Positions 1 to 8,879 of a stretch of 64,000 nt of DNA are shown in pieces. The DNA is from Ruminococcus flavefaciens ATCC 19208. GTDB lineage: Bacteria; Bacillota; Clostridia; Oscillospirales; Ruminococcaceae. Position numbers and translations under genes: made by a program. The notes beneath the pieces are model-generated. The model saw only the letters and a list, made by a program, of their open reading frames with translations. It made no database searches and was not told where the DNA came from. Location of the stretch: positions 62,001 through 126,000 of the forward strand of contig NZ_JAEF01000006.1 in NCBI RefSeq assembly GCF_000518765.1, read 5' to 3'. Numbering within the stretch: the first letter of the stretch is position 1; every line of letters begins with the position of its first letter.

Positions 1-24
1 ACTTCTGCTGGATACTATTGCATT

Positions 25-134
25 CACCTCCTTGTCTTTAACACTTCCATTACCACATCACGGTCACGTTATCAGACTCGTTAATTATTTAAGCATTACA
101 CCTTTATTTTACACAAAACATGTAATAAAGTCAA
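25..134 (-). promoter_or_regulatory. Promoter and Shine-Dalgarno of a leftward transcript leaving the window
   Basis: Read on the minus strand, TTGACT (129-134) and TAAAAT (106-111) are separated by exactly 17 bases, a near-consensus sigma-A promoter. About 75 bases further on is a full AAGGAGGTG ribosome-binding site (25-33). The only ATG at a workable distance (21-23) runs into TAG after two codons. The true start codon of the leftward gene therefore is not visible, and either lies off the window or uses a non-standard codon. Confidence 0.55.
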
Positions 135-287
135 CCCATATAACGTTTTATGCATATATGAGCTCCTTTCAGATTTCCTCTGTACATTTGCAGGTATTAT
201 AATAATTTTGCTTCTGACAGGCGCTCCGAAATTGAAGCAACTCTTGAATATGGAACTTTAAAGGCAGAACTCAATAAATAATATAAT

Positions 288-314
288 TAAAGGACGGCAT
301 TATACCGTCCTCAT
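288..314. terminator. Hairpin at the 3' end of the SGNH esterase gene
   Basis: GGACGG and CCGTCC form a 6-bp stem with a 7-base loop, followed on the plus strand by TCATTTTTAT and on the minus strand by TTTAATT. It sits immediately after the minus-strand esterase stop codon, so it most likely ends that transcript. The 1-287 stretch to its left holds no recognisable gene apart from the leftward promoter. Confidence 0.55.
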
Positions 315-316
315 TT

Positions 317-1540
317 TTATATAGATACTATACTGCGTATTTTTTCAGCCAGAACATCTGCGCTGTTCTGCTGTGTTTTCTTTGATGGATGACCGTTAGC
401 TCCCATGCCGTCATGCATAGACTGTGGCTGTGAGAAGTACGCTGTTATTTTATCATCACCGAATTCAGCTACCGCACGTTCTATCAGCTTGTAAATATCA
501 TCGCCGCCCATAGTGCCGACAGTACAGATTATCACAGCATCAGGTCGCTTTTCACGAACAGTTTTTAAGAAAGCCTTATAGCTGTCTGCAAATTCACTGC
601 CGCGTACTTCAAGATCTTGTGAAACATAATTGAAGTCATTTGTGCCGAGATTGATCACAACAACATCACATTGCTCGGGAAACGTCCAGTCTGTCCCATA
701 GTCCTCAAAGCTGCTGGACAATTCGTAGCAATCAGGCAAAAGAGCATCTGCATTTTTCATTCCGTCTCCTGTATAGCCCGAAACGACACCATAACCGCTG
801 TAGCAGCATGTCATGTAGTCCGCACCAAGTTCCTTTGCAGTCAGATATGCATATGATTTAGTGAAATTCTCAGTGGAGGTCATAAAAGGTTCGCTGCTGC
901 TTTTGCTCTCCACACCGTATCCGCAGGTTATGGAGTCTCCTATAAATTCTATGGTCAGGGTTGCTTTTTCAGCAGGCATCACAGGCTGAGCCGAATCACT
1001 GTCCACATTGACGGAGCGTATACCTACACCGCCGAACATGGCTTCTGAAAGCAGCATTACCTTTACAGACGCAGTTTTATCTGCATCTTTCCACAAGCTG
1101 ACCGTTACGTCTTTATCTCCGATTATCTCGTCAAATATGAGTTTATCATCAATATAGACAGCACAGCGTGGGCGATGTTCCTCATCGTTATTGACACCGC
1201 TGCTGCCTGCAATGGTGAGAGAGGCAGTTTTGCCGCTTACGGTAAACTCCGCAGCCGAACCGCTCTGCACCAGCCACAGAACACCGTCCTGTACAACAGT
1301 TCTGCTTTGCAGCTTTGCATTATCCGAGGTTATCGGTATACTCTGCGCCATGACTTCACCTTCTGTCTGAGTTGAAGCTTCTGCCTGTTCCGTTTTATCG
1401 GCTGACACTGTATCAGTGGCAACGGTTTCCACGGGCTCTGAGCTGTTGCTTTCTGAACAGCCTGTGAATGCACCCACAGCGGCTATGCATAATGCACAGC
1501 CGACTGCGATAATTGATATATGTTTCTTCATGATGTTCAC
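317..1540 (-). CDS. SGNH/GDSL esterase lipoprotein, carbohydrate esterase family 2-like
   Basis: Secreted lipoprotein of 407 residues. The signal peptide ends in a lipobox with the lipidated Cys at about residue 28, followed by a Ser/Thr/Glu-rich linker. Residues about 65-180 look like the N-terminal beta-sandwich of CE2 esterases. The SGNH hydrolase domain follows, with block I GDSITCGYG (Ser about 203), the NLGTND block, and DGMGANGHPS carrying the C-terminal His. CE2 members remove acetyl groups from plant polysaccharides, and that role is inferred here. The start is GTG at 1540, six bases after GAGGA, and overlaps the TGA of the upstream GH3 gene (GTGA), so the two are translationally coupled. 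The in-frame ATG at 1531 is a weaker alternative. Confidence 0.85.
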   Translation of the reverse strand: MNIMKKHISIIAVGCALCIAAVGAFTGCSESNSSEPVETVATDTVSADKTEQAEASTQTEGEVMAQSIPITSDNAKLQSRTVVQDGVLWLVQSGSAAEFTVSGKTASLTIAGSSGVNNDEEHRPRCAVYIDDKLIFDEIIGDKDVTVSLWKDADKTASVKVMLLSEAMFGGVGIRSVNVDSDSAQPVMPAEKATLTIEFIGDSITCGYGVESKSSSEPFMTSTENFTKSYAYLTAKELGADYMTCCYSGYGVVSGYTGDGMKNADALLPDCYELSSSFEDYGTDWTFPEQCDVVVINLGTNDFNYVSQDLEVRGSEFADSYKAFLKTVREKRPDAVIICTVGTMGGDDIYKLIERAVAEFGDDKITAYFSQPQSMHDGMGANGHPSKKTQQNSADVLAEKIRSIVSI

Positions 1541-4038
1541 TTTATATCCTCGAACAGTGATTCATAGTATTCGGGAGTTCTACCTTGTTCACTTGTTGTC
1601 ACATATATCCAGCAAACAAGGTCGTCATCAAGCTTTCTCATATAGAAACAATCGAATGCCTTGCCGTCCCAATAATAAACTACATCTCTCGAAAATTCTT
1701 CGCTGCCAAGCTTTACCTTTTTACGTTCTTTCCAGTCAGCATTACCGCCATCATTAGTTATCTGTCCATCTATCCATTCCTTACAATAGTCCATAACATC
1801 TTCTGCGGTAACGTCCGCAGAATCAGGGAATCCGATTTTTGTGTTTACAAAGAATACCATTACGGATTCTTTAGCATTGCCAAAACTTGTTTCAAGTATT
1901 TGCGCCCTTTCGCGCCTGATCTCTTCTTCATCAGTAAGCTCTGCAATGTAAGCTTCTTTTTCCTCGGGATCAGTATCATTAGGGAAATAATTCAGTTCTC
2001 CGGGAACATTGAGTTTGATATTTGCATATTCATTGACGTATACGCCGTCCTTAAACAATCCTGCTTTATAATTAGTACCTTTCAATGCAGGATCAGGTTC
2101 AACTACCGTCGGCGGATCAAGTATAGTCTCAGGCTCGGGCTGTGCCTTGAAGCCGTCGCCGTAGCTGAGTCCGTAGCCTCTTTCGAGCCAGCAATTGTCT
2201 GTGCGTATCTGGTCTAATGAGCTGTACCAAGGGGACGGAAGTTTGCCTGTAAAGTCAGCACAGCCGCAGAGAACATCGGAAATGCCCTTGCCCTCAGAAC
2301 CGGGGAGATAGCACATAACTACGCTGTCCCAATCATCGTAAAGCCTCTTGTTTATGAGAACATTTCTGCCTGCAACGATACAGGTAACAGTGGGCTTGCC
2401 AAGAGCCTTTGCTTCCGCACGCGCCTCAGAATTTCCTTTAAGTCCTAAAGTACCGAAAAGGCTCATATCCTCGGTATCGCCGTTCCACTCGGCGTAGTTC
2501 TGCTCGCCTAAGCAAAGCAGCACCACATCAGCTTTATCTGCCTGTTCCTTGTCTGTGATGACCTCAATGCCGTAGCTCTCAGCGTATCTCTCGAATGCTT
2601 CCTGTATTGTTGTAACGCCGGGAATGTCCTTTTTTGAAGAACCGTTCCAGTCCATAGTCCAGCCTCCGCACTGTGCCTGACAACTGTTTGCAGCAGGTCC
2701 TGTGATATAGACCTTTGTGCCCTGTTTAATCGGAAGCACATCATTTTCGTTTTTAAGGAGCACAAGACTTTCCTCAACAAGCTTTTCTGCAACTTTTCGG
2801 TATTCGAGAGAGCCTGTGGCTATCTTTTCGGTCTTGATGCCTTCAAGCATCGGATCATCAAAGAGTCCGATATCTTTCTTGACCTTGATAATTCTTGTAA
2901 CAGCGTCATTTACACGTTCTTCTGTAATATCACCGCTGCCCACAGCTTCCACGATTATCTGCTTTGCTTCGTCGTATCTGTCAGTTTCCATGAGCATATC
3001 AATGCCTGCATTTACACCGTTTATGACCTGATCTTTGTATGTAGCTCCCGAGGTATGCTCTACCGAGCCCCAGTCGCTGACGATAAAGCCCTCAAAGCCC
3101 ATTTCGTCTTTCAGCTTCATGATATACTCTTTATTTTCGTGCATTTTCACGCCGTTCAGCGATGAATGGCTTATCATTATGGTCTGAACTCCTGCGTCTA
3201 TCTGAGCCTGATATACTTTCAGTAGCTCCTCTATCTCAGCATCTGTGAGCTGTGCATCACCGCGGTCGATACGCTTTAATGGCGCTCCTGCTTCACCTGT
3301 ACCGTACAATACATTACCGTCTGCAAAGAAGTGTTTTGTGCAGGCAACAAGTCCGCCGTCGATAAGACCTTTTGTATAAGCGGTGCTTAGTTTGGTTATT
3401 GTGTCGAGGTCGGAGCCGTATGACTCATATGTACGTCCCCAGCGAGGGTCAACGGATTGAGCAACACAAGGCGAGAAATTCCACATCATATGGCAGAGCT
3501 TAGCTTCGTCAGCTGTTATAAGTCCAACTTGATATGCAAGCTCTTCATCATTTGCTGCTCCCTGTCCGATGTTGTGTGGGAAGTAAACTGCGTCACGGCA
3601 GTAATTTACGCCATGTACATCGTCCTGTCCGTAGATATACGGGATACCTGCCTCGGACTCGATGGCTGACTGCTGGAAGCCGTCTACAGTCTCGCACCAT
3701 GAATCAGAATCAATACAACCAACTGTTGAGAGAATGCTGCCGTAATCGTTGGATTTCATGTCGTCCTCGGTTATGTTATAGACCGCTGGTTGAACCATCT
3801 GGCTGGCTTTCTGTTCAAGGGTGAGAGTTGCAACTATCTCCTCGGGAGTCATGGTCGCATATGTCTCATATTTCAGTCCGTCGAATACGACCTCTGAATT
3901 TGTTGTTGTCTCCGCTGCTGATGTAGTCACCTTTGTTGTTTCAGTTTCAGATTTTTCTGAGTTTTTGTTTTTCTCCGCACATGACATAGTTGATACCAAC
4001 AATGTAAGCGGAAGTAAAAGTGAAAGTGCTTTTTTCAT
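1537..4038 (-). CDS. Glycoside hydrolase family 3 lipoprotein (beta-glucosidase type) with extra C-terminal domain
   Basis: Lipoprotein of 833 residues; the lipobox Cys is at about residue 20 after a short signal peptide, then an acidic Thr/Ser linker. The GH3 N-terminal barrel is clear: KHFFADG substrate-binding motif (about 235), and IVSDWGSVEHT with the nucleophile Asp at about 322. The GH3 C-terminal alpha/beta sandwich follows to about residue 620. The last 200 residues, after a Pro/Glu-rich linker, form a separate domain I do not recognise. GH3 enzymes release glucose or xylose from oligosaccharide ends. A good ribosome-binding site (GAAGGAG) precedes the ATG. It overlaps the esterase gene by four bases, which suggests a two-enzyme surface degradation unit. 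Confidence 0.9.
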   Translation of the reverse strand: MKKALSLLLPLTLLVSTMSCAEKNKNSEKSETETTKVTTSAAETTTNSEVVFDGLKYETYATMTPEEIVATLTLEQKASQMVQPAVYNITEDDMKSNDYGSILSTVGCIDSDSWCETVDGFQQSAIESEAGIPYIYGQDDVHGVNYCRDAVYFPHNIGQGAANDEELAYQVGLITADEAKLCHMMWNFSPCVAQSVDPRWGRTYESYGSDLDTITKLSTAYTKGLIDGGLVACTKHFFADGNVLYGTGEAGAPLKRIDRGDAQLTDAEIEELLKVYQAQIDAGVQTIMISHSSLNGVKMHENKEYIMKLKDEMGFEGFIVSDWGSVEHTSGATYKDQVINGVNAGIDMLMETDRYDEAKQIIVEAVGSGDITEERVNDAVTRIIKVKKDIGLFDDPMLEGIKTEKIATGSLEYRKVAEKLVEESLVLLKNENDVLPIKQGTKVYITGPAANSCQAQCGGWTMDWNGSSKKDIPGVTTIQEAFERYAESYGIEVITDKEQADKADVVLLCLGEQNYAEWNGDTEDMSLFGTLGLKGNSEARAEAKALGKPTVTCIVAGRNVLINKRLYDDWDSVVMCYLPGSEGKGISDVLCGCADFTGKLPSPWYSSLDQIRTDNCWLERGYGLSYGDGFKAQPEPETILDPPTVVEPDPALKGTNYKAGLFKDGVYVNEYANIKLNVPGELNYFPNDTDPEEKEAYIAELTDEEEIRRERAQILETSFGNAKESVMVFFVNTKIGFPDSADVTAEDVMDYCKEWIDGQITNDGGNADWKERKKVKLGSEEFSRDVVYYWDGKAFDCFYMRKLDDDLVCWIYVTTSEQGRTPEYYESLFEDIK

Positions 4039-4099
4039 TACAACGCTCCTTCTGTTATTATAATTATTACTGCTTTAATTACTTTAAACAATTTTAAAT

Positions 4100-4128
4100 A
4101 TTATATCATATTTTTTTTATAAATGCAA
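4100..4128 (-). promoter_or_regulatory. Promoter of the GH3-esterase operon
   Basis: On the minus strand TTGCAT (4123-4128) and TATAAT (4100-4105) are 17 bases apart, placing transcription start about 50 bases before the GH3 start codon. The promoter lies inside the 3' part of the dockerin relic described next. Confidence 0.6.
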
Positions 4129-4231
4129 ATAAAAAAAAGACGGCATTGCTTCGTTCATTTGTTGCTGTTAAAGTATATGCGTAGTACGCGAGAATAACCG
4201 ATGCATCTACAAGAACATTTATTTCTGCACC
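4106..4231 (-). pseudogene. Dockerin relic (second half of a type I dockerin)
   Basis: A minus-strand reading frame without a start reads INVLVDASVILAYYAYT and then runs into low-complexity sequence and a stop after 41 codons. The VDASVILAYYA core closely matches the second helix segment of type I dockerins, and compares well with VDASMVLKHYA in the intact dockerin protein at 19.1-19.3 kb. The first half of the module and everything before it is missing, so this is the 3' stump of a lost dockerin gene. The call rests on motif similarity only. Confidence 0.5.
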
Positions 4232-4281
4232 TAAATTTTTCAACGGTAGGTGTATTTATAACACATTATTTGTCACAATCG

Positions 4282-4310
4282 TTGACAATAATTGTTTATT
4301 ATGATAGAAT
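4282..4310 (+). promoter_or_regulatory. Promoter of the N-terminal dockerin gene
   Basis: TTGACA (4282-4287) and TAGAAT (4305-4310) are separated by 17 bases. They lie about 55 bases before the start codon of the plus-strand dockerin gene, which also has an AGGAGG ribosome-binding site. Confidence 0.6.
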
Positions 4311-4365
4311 TAAATATAAGGAGAAGTATTATATGCTCCTACAAAATGACAGGAGGTAAAAGGCA

Positions 4366-6081
4366 ATGGACATAAAAAATCATATCAAGGCGCTTATCAC
4401 GGCAGCTGTTATGGCTGCGGTACCTGCGGCTGTGAATCACTCATCTGCTTCGGCTGAGGATTACATAGTTGAGAATGCTCAGGTGCTCACTCTCTTCGGA
4501 GATGTAAACTTTGACGGCAATTTGGGTATTTCGGACGCTGTTCAGCTTAACCGCTATCTTCTTGGACGAATAAACGAGGTTGGGAATATCAAGAACGCTG
4601 ACCTTTTGGCTGATGGTGTTATTGACATTTTTGACATGGTATACCTGAGAAAGCAGCTCATCGCTGAAAATAAGCCTGTGGGCACAAAGCTCAGCGTAAA
4701 GGTAGTGGATATGATGTCAGGTGAACCACTCGATTGTGCTGATATACGACTTTCCGAAATGAACGGCGATTACTTATACGATATAGGCGACACCATTTCA
4801 ACCAACGGTGAAGACGTTAATTACTACGGCCTCCCAAATGATAAGAATTATAAGTACTTTCTTACCGTAGATGAATTGCCTAAGGGTTACGACAGCGGAT
4901 ACGCTATATGGGATCATGTAGTTATATTCGATATTGAAGGAGGCACATCCGAAAAAGAGCTTGTGGTAAGAGTGGCTGCTGATAATGCAGAAAAGAATGT
5001 CAAGTTCACACATATGGACTGGTGTCAGGGCAGAGAGAATATAGGCTACGGAAACCTCTTTATTACCGATAAGGAAGGCAACTATTATTACCAGAGACAG
5101 TATACAGGTGAAATGGCACTTCCTGACGGCGATTATCACGCTGATTTCAATTTCTTTGATTATCCTGTTGCTTTCGTTGAGCCTGACAGTGATTTTGCTG
5201 CAATGGTCAAGGAGAACTATCCCGATGCTCAGTTTGAAGACCTTTCCAACGGCATAGATTTTTCCGTTGTGAACGGAAAGCCCGACAGAGAACTGTTCCT
5301 GAACTTTGGTCCAATGGAGAATTCCGGCAATATCATCAATGTAAACTGCTATGACAGCCTTACAGGAAAGCCTCTTGAAGGCGTTAAGCTTTCGCTTGTT
5401 GAAGCTCCTTACAGCTACGCTAAGAAAACGAGCTGGGTATCTGATGGTACTACCAAGGTGTTCAATGATCTCTACCGTACAGGTTACGACTGCTATAAAG
5501 TAGTGGTTGAAAGCGTTCCCGATGGATATATAAAGAGTTCAAGAGATCAGGGAGTCGGATTTGGTTATGCGTATAATTATTCCACTAACTTTGATTTCTA
5601 TTTCACGCCTTATGATGGCGATAAGGAACTTTCTTTCGACGTTCTGACATGGCCTGATAAGCAGCCATACACAGGCGATTGCACATACACGGTAATGCAG
5701 GGCAATTCCGTTGTTCTTTCAGGCATAAAGCCCGGGGAGAAGTTCGGTATCAAGGACGGAGAATATATGCTCTATGCCGAATCATACGGTGATAATGAGC
5801 CTTACCGCGGTGCTTGGATTAACTCAGAGCTTGGTCAGGAGCTTGCAAAAGAGACTGATATATTTGCTGACGGAGCAGCATTCCGCTCAGATATGGCAAA
5901 GTTCACAGTAAAGGACGGCAAGCTTGATAAAGTTATCACTCTGTATGTCGGTGACAAGGATAAAGGATTGTCTGACTTTGAAAAAGAAGAAATAGCAAAT
6001 CAGAAACGTGAGGAAGAAGAGAGAATTCAGAAAGAAATGGAATATCAGGAATGGCTTCTCAATGAAGCTGAAAAAGAGTAA
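4366..6081 (+). CDS. Secreted protein with N-terminal type I dockerin and Cna-B/SpaA-like modules
   Basis: 571 residues. The signal peptide is followed directly (about 43-105) by a type I dockerin with both duplicated calcium-binding segments: GDVNFDGNLGISDAVQLNRY, and a second segment beginning ADGVIDIFDMVYLRK. Most of the remainder consists of Ig-like beta domains of the Cna-B/SpaA kind (LSVKVVDMMSGEPLDCADIRL and a similar GKPLEGVKL segment near residue 340). The C-terminus is a short charged Glu/Lys-rich helix. No catalytic motif was seen. Dockerins plug proteins into cohesin-bearing scaffolds, so a structural or binding role on a cellulosome-like complex is the likely one. A dockerin at the N-terminus is the less common arrangement. 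AGGAGG precedes the ATG. Confidence 0.8.
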   Translation: MDIKNHIKALITAAVMAAVPAAVNHSSASAEDYIVENAQVLTLFGDVNFDGNLGISDAVQLNRYLLGRINEVGNIKNADLLADGVIDIFDMVYLRKQLIAENKPVGTKLSVKVVDMMSGEPLDCADIRLSEMNGDYLYDIGDTISTNGEDVNYYGLPNDKNYKYFLTVDELPKGYDSGYAIWDHVVIFDIEGGTSEKELVVRVAADNAEKNVKFTHMDWCQGRENIGYGNLFITDKEGNYYYQRQYTGEMALPDGDYHADFNFFDYPVAFVEPDSDFAAMVKENYPDAQFEDLSNGIDFSVVNGKPDRELFLNFGPMENSGNIINVNCYDSLTGKPLEGVKLSLVEAPYSYAKKTSWVSDGTTKVFNDLYRTGYDCYKVVVESVPDGYIKSSRDQGVGFGYAYNYSTNFDFYFTPYDGDKELSFDVLTWPDKQPYTGDCTYTVMQGNSVVLSGIKPGEKFGIKDGEYMLYAESYGDNEPYRGAWINSELGQELAKETDIFADGAAFRSDMAKFTVKDGKLDKVITLYVGDKDKGLSDFEKEEIANQKREEEERIQKEMEYQEWLLNEAEKE

Positions 6082-6125
6082 GGTATGACCGCACCTATTT
6101 TGCTAAAAACAATGATACATATGCA

Positions 6126-6154
6126 AAGCTCCGACCATAAGGTCGGAGCTTTTA
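6126..6154 (+). terminator. Rho-independent terminator after the N-terminal dockerin gene
   Basis: AAGCTCCGACC and GGTCGGAGCTT form a perfect 11-bp stem with an ATAA loop, followed by TTTAAATT. From here to 6425 (about 270 bases) I see no gene. Confidence 0.8.
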
Positions 6155-6425
6155 AATTATACTCATGATTTTATAGGATCAAGAGTTGTTATCTTGTAAA
6201 AAAGGAATTCCCAATTTCAAAAAACATCTGTACATTGCTGTGGTGCACTCGCTCTGAATACCGAGCTATTCCGGTATGACTGTTTTTCATGTATTCCACT
6301 CGCAGTTTTTTCATATTAATATTATTTTTATGTGAGAGTTTTTATCATCTCAAACGTCTAATTTACAGAAAGGTTTTTATTACCTTAAAAAAACATGATA
6401 AAATCAAAGAAATGAGGGAATTACA

Positions 6426-8069
6426 ATGAAAGTAAAAAAAATACTGAAACGAAATCTTGCTGCTGTTATATGTGCAGGAATGTTATTAAATCCTGTCCTT
6501 ACAGCTTTTGCCGCCGAAGCCGATGATATGAGTTCAGAAAAGAATCCAACGATTATACTTAATATTAAAGACAATGAAGTCGACAAGGAATACAAAGGTC
6601 TGCAATTCGATCTGTATGCAGGTGTATATGATAAAGAAAAAGAAAAAAGTATCAATATTAACTGCGGGCATTACGATACAGTAGATAAAAGCAGTATCAG
6701 CGTTGAACTCCCAAAGGATATTTTTAATACATTCACAGACGAAAACAGATACAAAATAGGCTTTTACATCGAACCAACTAACGTTCGCGGTGATTGTTTT
6801 GTTGACAGTACCGGAGATATTTACTATAAAGGCGAAGAAAATGAAAGCTATGATGTGATACTGGAAAGATATAGCTACAATATAACCTTAGGTTCATTAA
6901 CGCTCAATATACCCGGGAAGCTTGAATATAAGATCGGTGAAGAGCTTGATCTTACAGGCGGAAGAACATTCGGCTGTGGATCAATGGGAAGTAATTTAGA
7001 TGATAAACTTTGGGGGGTGTGGGACGATTTTGGCAGTCCTTTGTCTTTGCAAAGAGTAGATGCATATGATTTCGATAACAGTAAACCGGGCGAATATGTT
7101 ATTAGATTTAGCCCCCGTAGATCCAATACCTATGATGAATATAATGTTTCTGTAAAACCGAGTGAGTTTACCGTTACTGTAGTAGATTCGGAAAGACCTG
7201 AGGGGGCTACAGCAAAAATATCCATTGTTGATGCTGATACAGGTGAAAGTATAAAGGGTATCAAGGCAGCACTGTTTAAAGAAGATAAAAAAAACAAAGA
7301 CATCTCCCCTTATTCGGACAAACTCATTGCAATGTGGGATACTTCAGATGTTTCAGAAAGATTGTTTACAGAAACGGATTTTGATGCTGATAAAGAGTAT
7401 TATATAGGCTTTGAGGAAGTCCCGAAAGATTACTCACATAGTCTTACGCGCTACAAAGAAGGCTACAAATTCAGCGACTTAAAACTCTTCACATTTGAAA
7501 ATGAAAATGATAATACCGAATGGACTATCGAACTTAAACGCAACGAAGAAAAACCTAAGCCCGAGGGCACCTTTAATTTCAGACTGTATGAAAGATACAG
7601 CGGATTACGTGAAGATTCTAATAATATAGGTGTTGCCGAGATAAAGGACAGCGATGGAAATTCAGTAGGCTATTTCTCTCTTGACCGTGATTTTGAACTT
7701 CCCGACGGAGAGTATACATCAACTGTATCCATATTCTCAAAGGATTACAAGTGTTTCAGTGATGAGACTATAAATTTCTCTGTCAAGAACGGTAAAACTG
7801 AAACAAATCTTGATTATAACATCGAGAGGTCGAATTTCGCATATGTTGGAAACGGTGACAGCAATAATGACGGAATAGTTGATATGTCGGATATCGTACT
7901 CATTATGCAGTCTCTGGCTAATCCTTCAAAATACGGAATTAACGGTACAGATGAAAACCATATCACAGAGGCTGGCAATCTCCGTGCCGACATTGACGGA
8001 AACGGCGTTACAAATATGGACGCACTCACAATACAGAAATATCTGCTCGGATATTTTGACATCAAATAA
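6426..8069 (+). CDS. Secreted protein with C-terminal type I dockerin
   Basis: 547 residues with a classic signal peptide (basic start, hydrophobic core, cleavage near Ala-Phe-Ala-Ala at about 30). Residues 30-470 are a series of beta-rich domains with Cna-B-like openings (ATAKISIVDADTGESIKGIK near 260) and no catalytic signature. The last 70 residues are a type I dockerin with calcium loops GDSNNDGIVDMSDIV and ADIDGNGVTNMDALT, each followed by a dockerin helix. It is next to, and in the same orientation as, another dockerin protein with similar beta modules, and a terminator separates the two. Likely a non-catalytic cellulosome component or adhesin. The function is not established from sequence. 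Confidence 0.8.
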   Translation: MKVKKILKRNLAAVICAGMLLNPVLTAFAAEADDMSSEKNPTIILNIKDNEVDKEYKGLQFDLYAGVYDKEKEKSININCGHYDTVDKSSISVELPKDIFNTFTDENRYKIGFYIEPTNVRGDCFVDSTGDIYYKGEENESYDVILERYSYNITLGSLTLNIPGKLEYKIGEELDLTGGRTFGCGSMGSNLDDKLWGVWDDFGSPLSLQRVDAYDFDNSKPGEYVIRFSPRRSNTYDEYNVSVKPSEFTVTVVDSERPEGATAKISIVDADTGESIKGIKAALFKEDKKNKDISPYSDKLIAMWDTSDVSERLFTETDFDADKEYYIGFEEVPKDYSHSLTRYKEGYKFSDLKLFTFENENDNTEWTIELKRNEEKPKPEGTFNFRLYERYSGLREDSNNIGVAEIKDSDGNSVGYFSLDRDFELPDGEYTSTVSIFSKDYKCFSDETINFSVKNGKTETNLDYNIERSNFAYVGNGDSNNDGIVDMSDIVLIMQSLANPSKYGINGTDENHITEAGNLRADIDGNGVTNMDALTIQKYLLGYFDIK

Positions 8070-8111
8070 CAGCAAAAGTTTAGTAACAAAACAGATGACA
8101 TATAGACGTTC

Positions 8112-8142
8112 AGCCCCGAGACTTTGCCTCGGGGCTTCTTTC
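8112..8142 (+). terminator. Terminator after the C-terminal dockerin gene
   Basis: AGCCCCGAG and CTCGGGGCT pair with a short loop, followed by the T-rich run TCTTTCT. It lies 40 bases after the stop codon. Confidence 0.75.
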
Positions 8143-8333
8143 TGCATATTATCTTTCCTTGAAAAATCGCAGGATCTATGATATTATTTAATCATACTAT
8201 ATTTACGGAATACAAGTGTGCAGTCGCTAAAAAATAATCTGAAAAAATTTTTTCAAATGAAATATTCCTCTGTTAAAATCTGACTATATATACAGAAGAC
8301 AAAAGTTTCTCACGAATGGAGGCTATATTATTG

Positions 8334-8879
8334 ATGATGTTCAATAATCAAACTACTGCAAAACAGAGAACAGTCCGCTATCATTGAACTTCGGCAAAAA
8401 TACAAACGACTATGTACATATATTACAGGAAATGTCCTTTCTCAGTACGAGGACATCGAAGAAAGTGTAAATTCTGCCTGCTATGAGCTATGGAACAGCA
8501 TACCGCATGCACAGCCAAACGACCTGAAAAGCTTTTTTCCGTATCGTCAGAAACGTCGCAATAAACAGGCTCGAATACAACTCTGCTGCAAAACGTGACA
8601 ACAGATACACAGTATCACTTAATGAAATAACCGATTGTGTACCTGCCGATCCCGATGATAATATAAGCCTGTCTGAACTTGCGGACACCATCAGCCGTTT
8701 TCTTCGCACTCAGAACGAACTGCACCGCCGAGTTTTTGTACAACGATATACTTACGGCAATTCGTTAGCAGAGATTGCAGAATATTTTTCACTGAACGAA
8801 CAAACAGTCGCTTCTTATCTTTTTCGGACGAGAAAAAACTGAAAGCATTTCTGAAGAAGGAGGAATATGACTATGAATA
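8334..8879 (+). pseudogene. ECF sigma factor pseudogene
   Basis: Joining three frames recovers an ECF sigma factor: EQSAIIELRQKYKRLCTYIT and DIEESVNSACYELW from region 2, then a second frame with RIVRNVAINRLEYNSAAKRD, and a region 4 helix-turn-helix LAEIAEYFSLNEQTVASYLF. Frames break near 8365, at the T run near 8535 (one T too many) and at the A run near 8833 (one A short). After the last break the third frame ends in EEYDYE and a stop that overlaps the next gene's ATG, as in intact sigma/anti-sigma pairs. No single frame encodes a working protein. Homopolymer indels could be sequencing errors, but the neighbouring genes show additional non-indel damage. Confidence 0.75.

Noticed and set aside
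160-281. Possible 3' gene remnant on the plus strand reading SDRRSEIEATLEYGTLKAELNK
   Set aside because: About 40 codons, no start, no recognisable family and AT-rich upstream; it could be chance and cannot be supported.
1585-2217. Plus-strand frame of 210 codons
   Set aside because: It lies entirely inside the GH3 gene on the other strand, with no ribosome site and hydrophobic low-quality composition.
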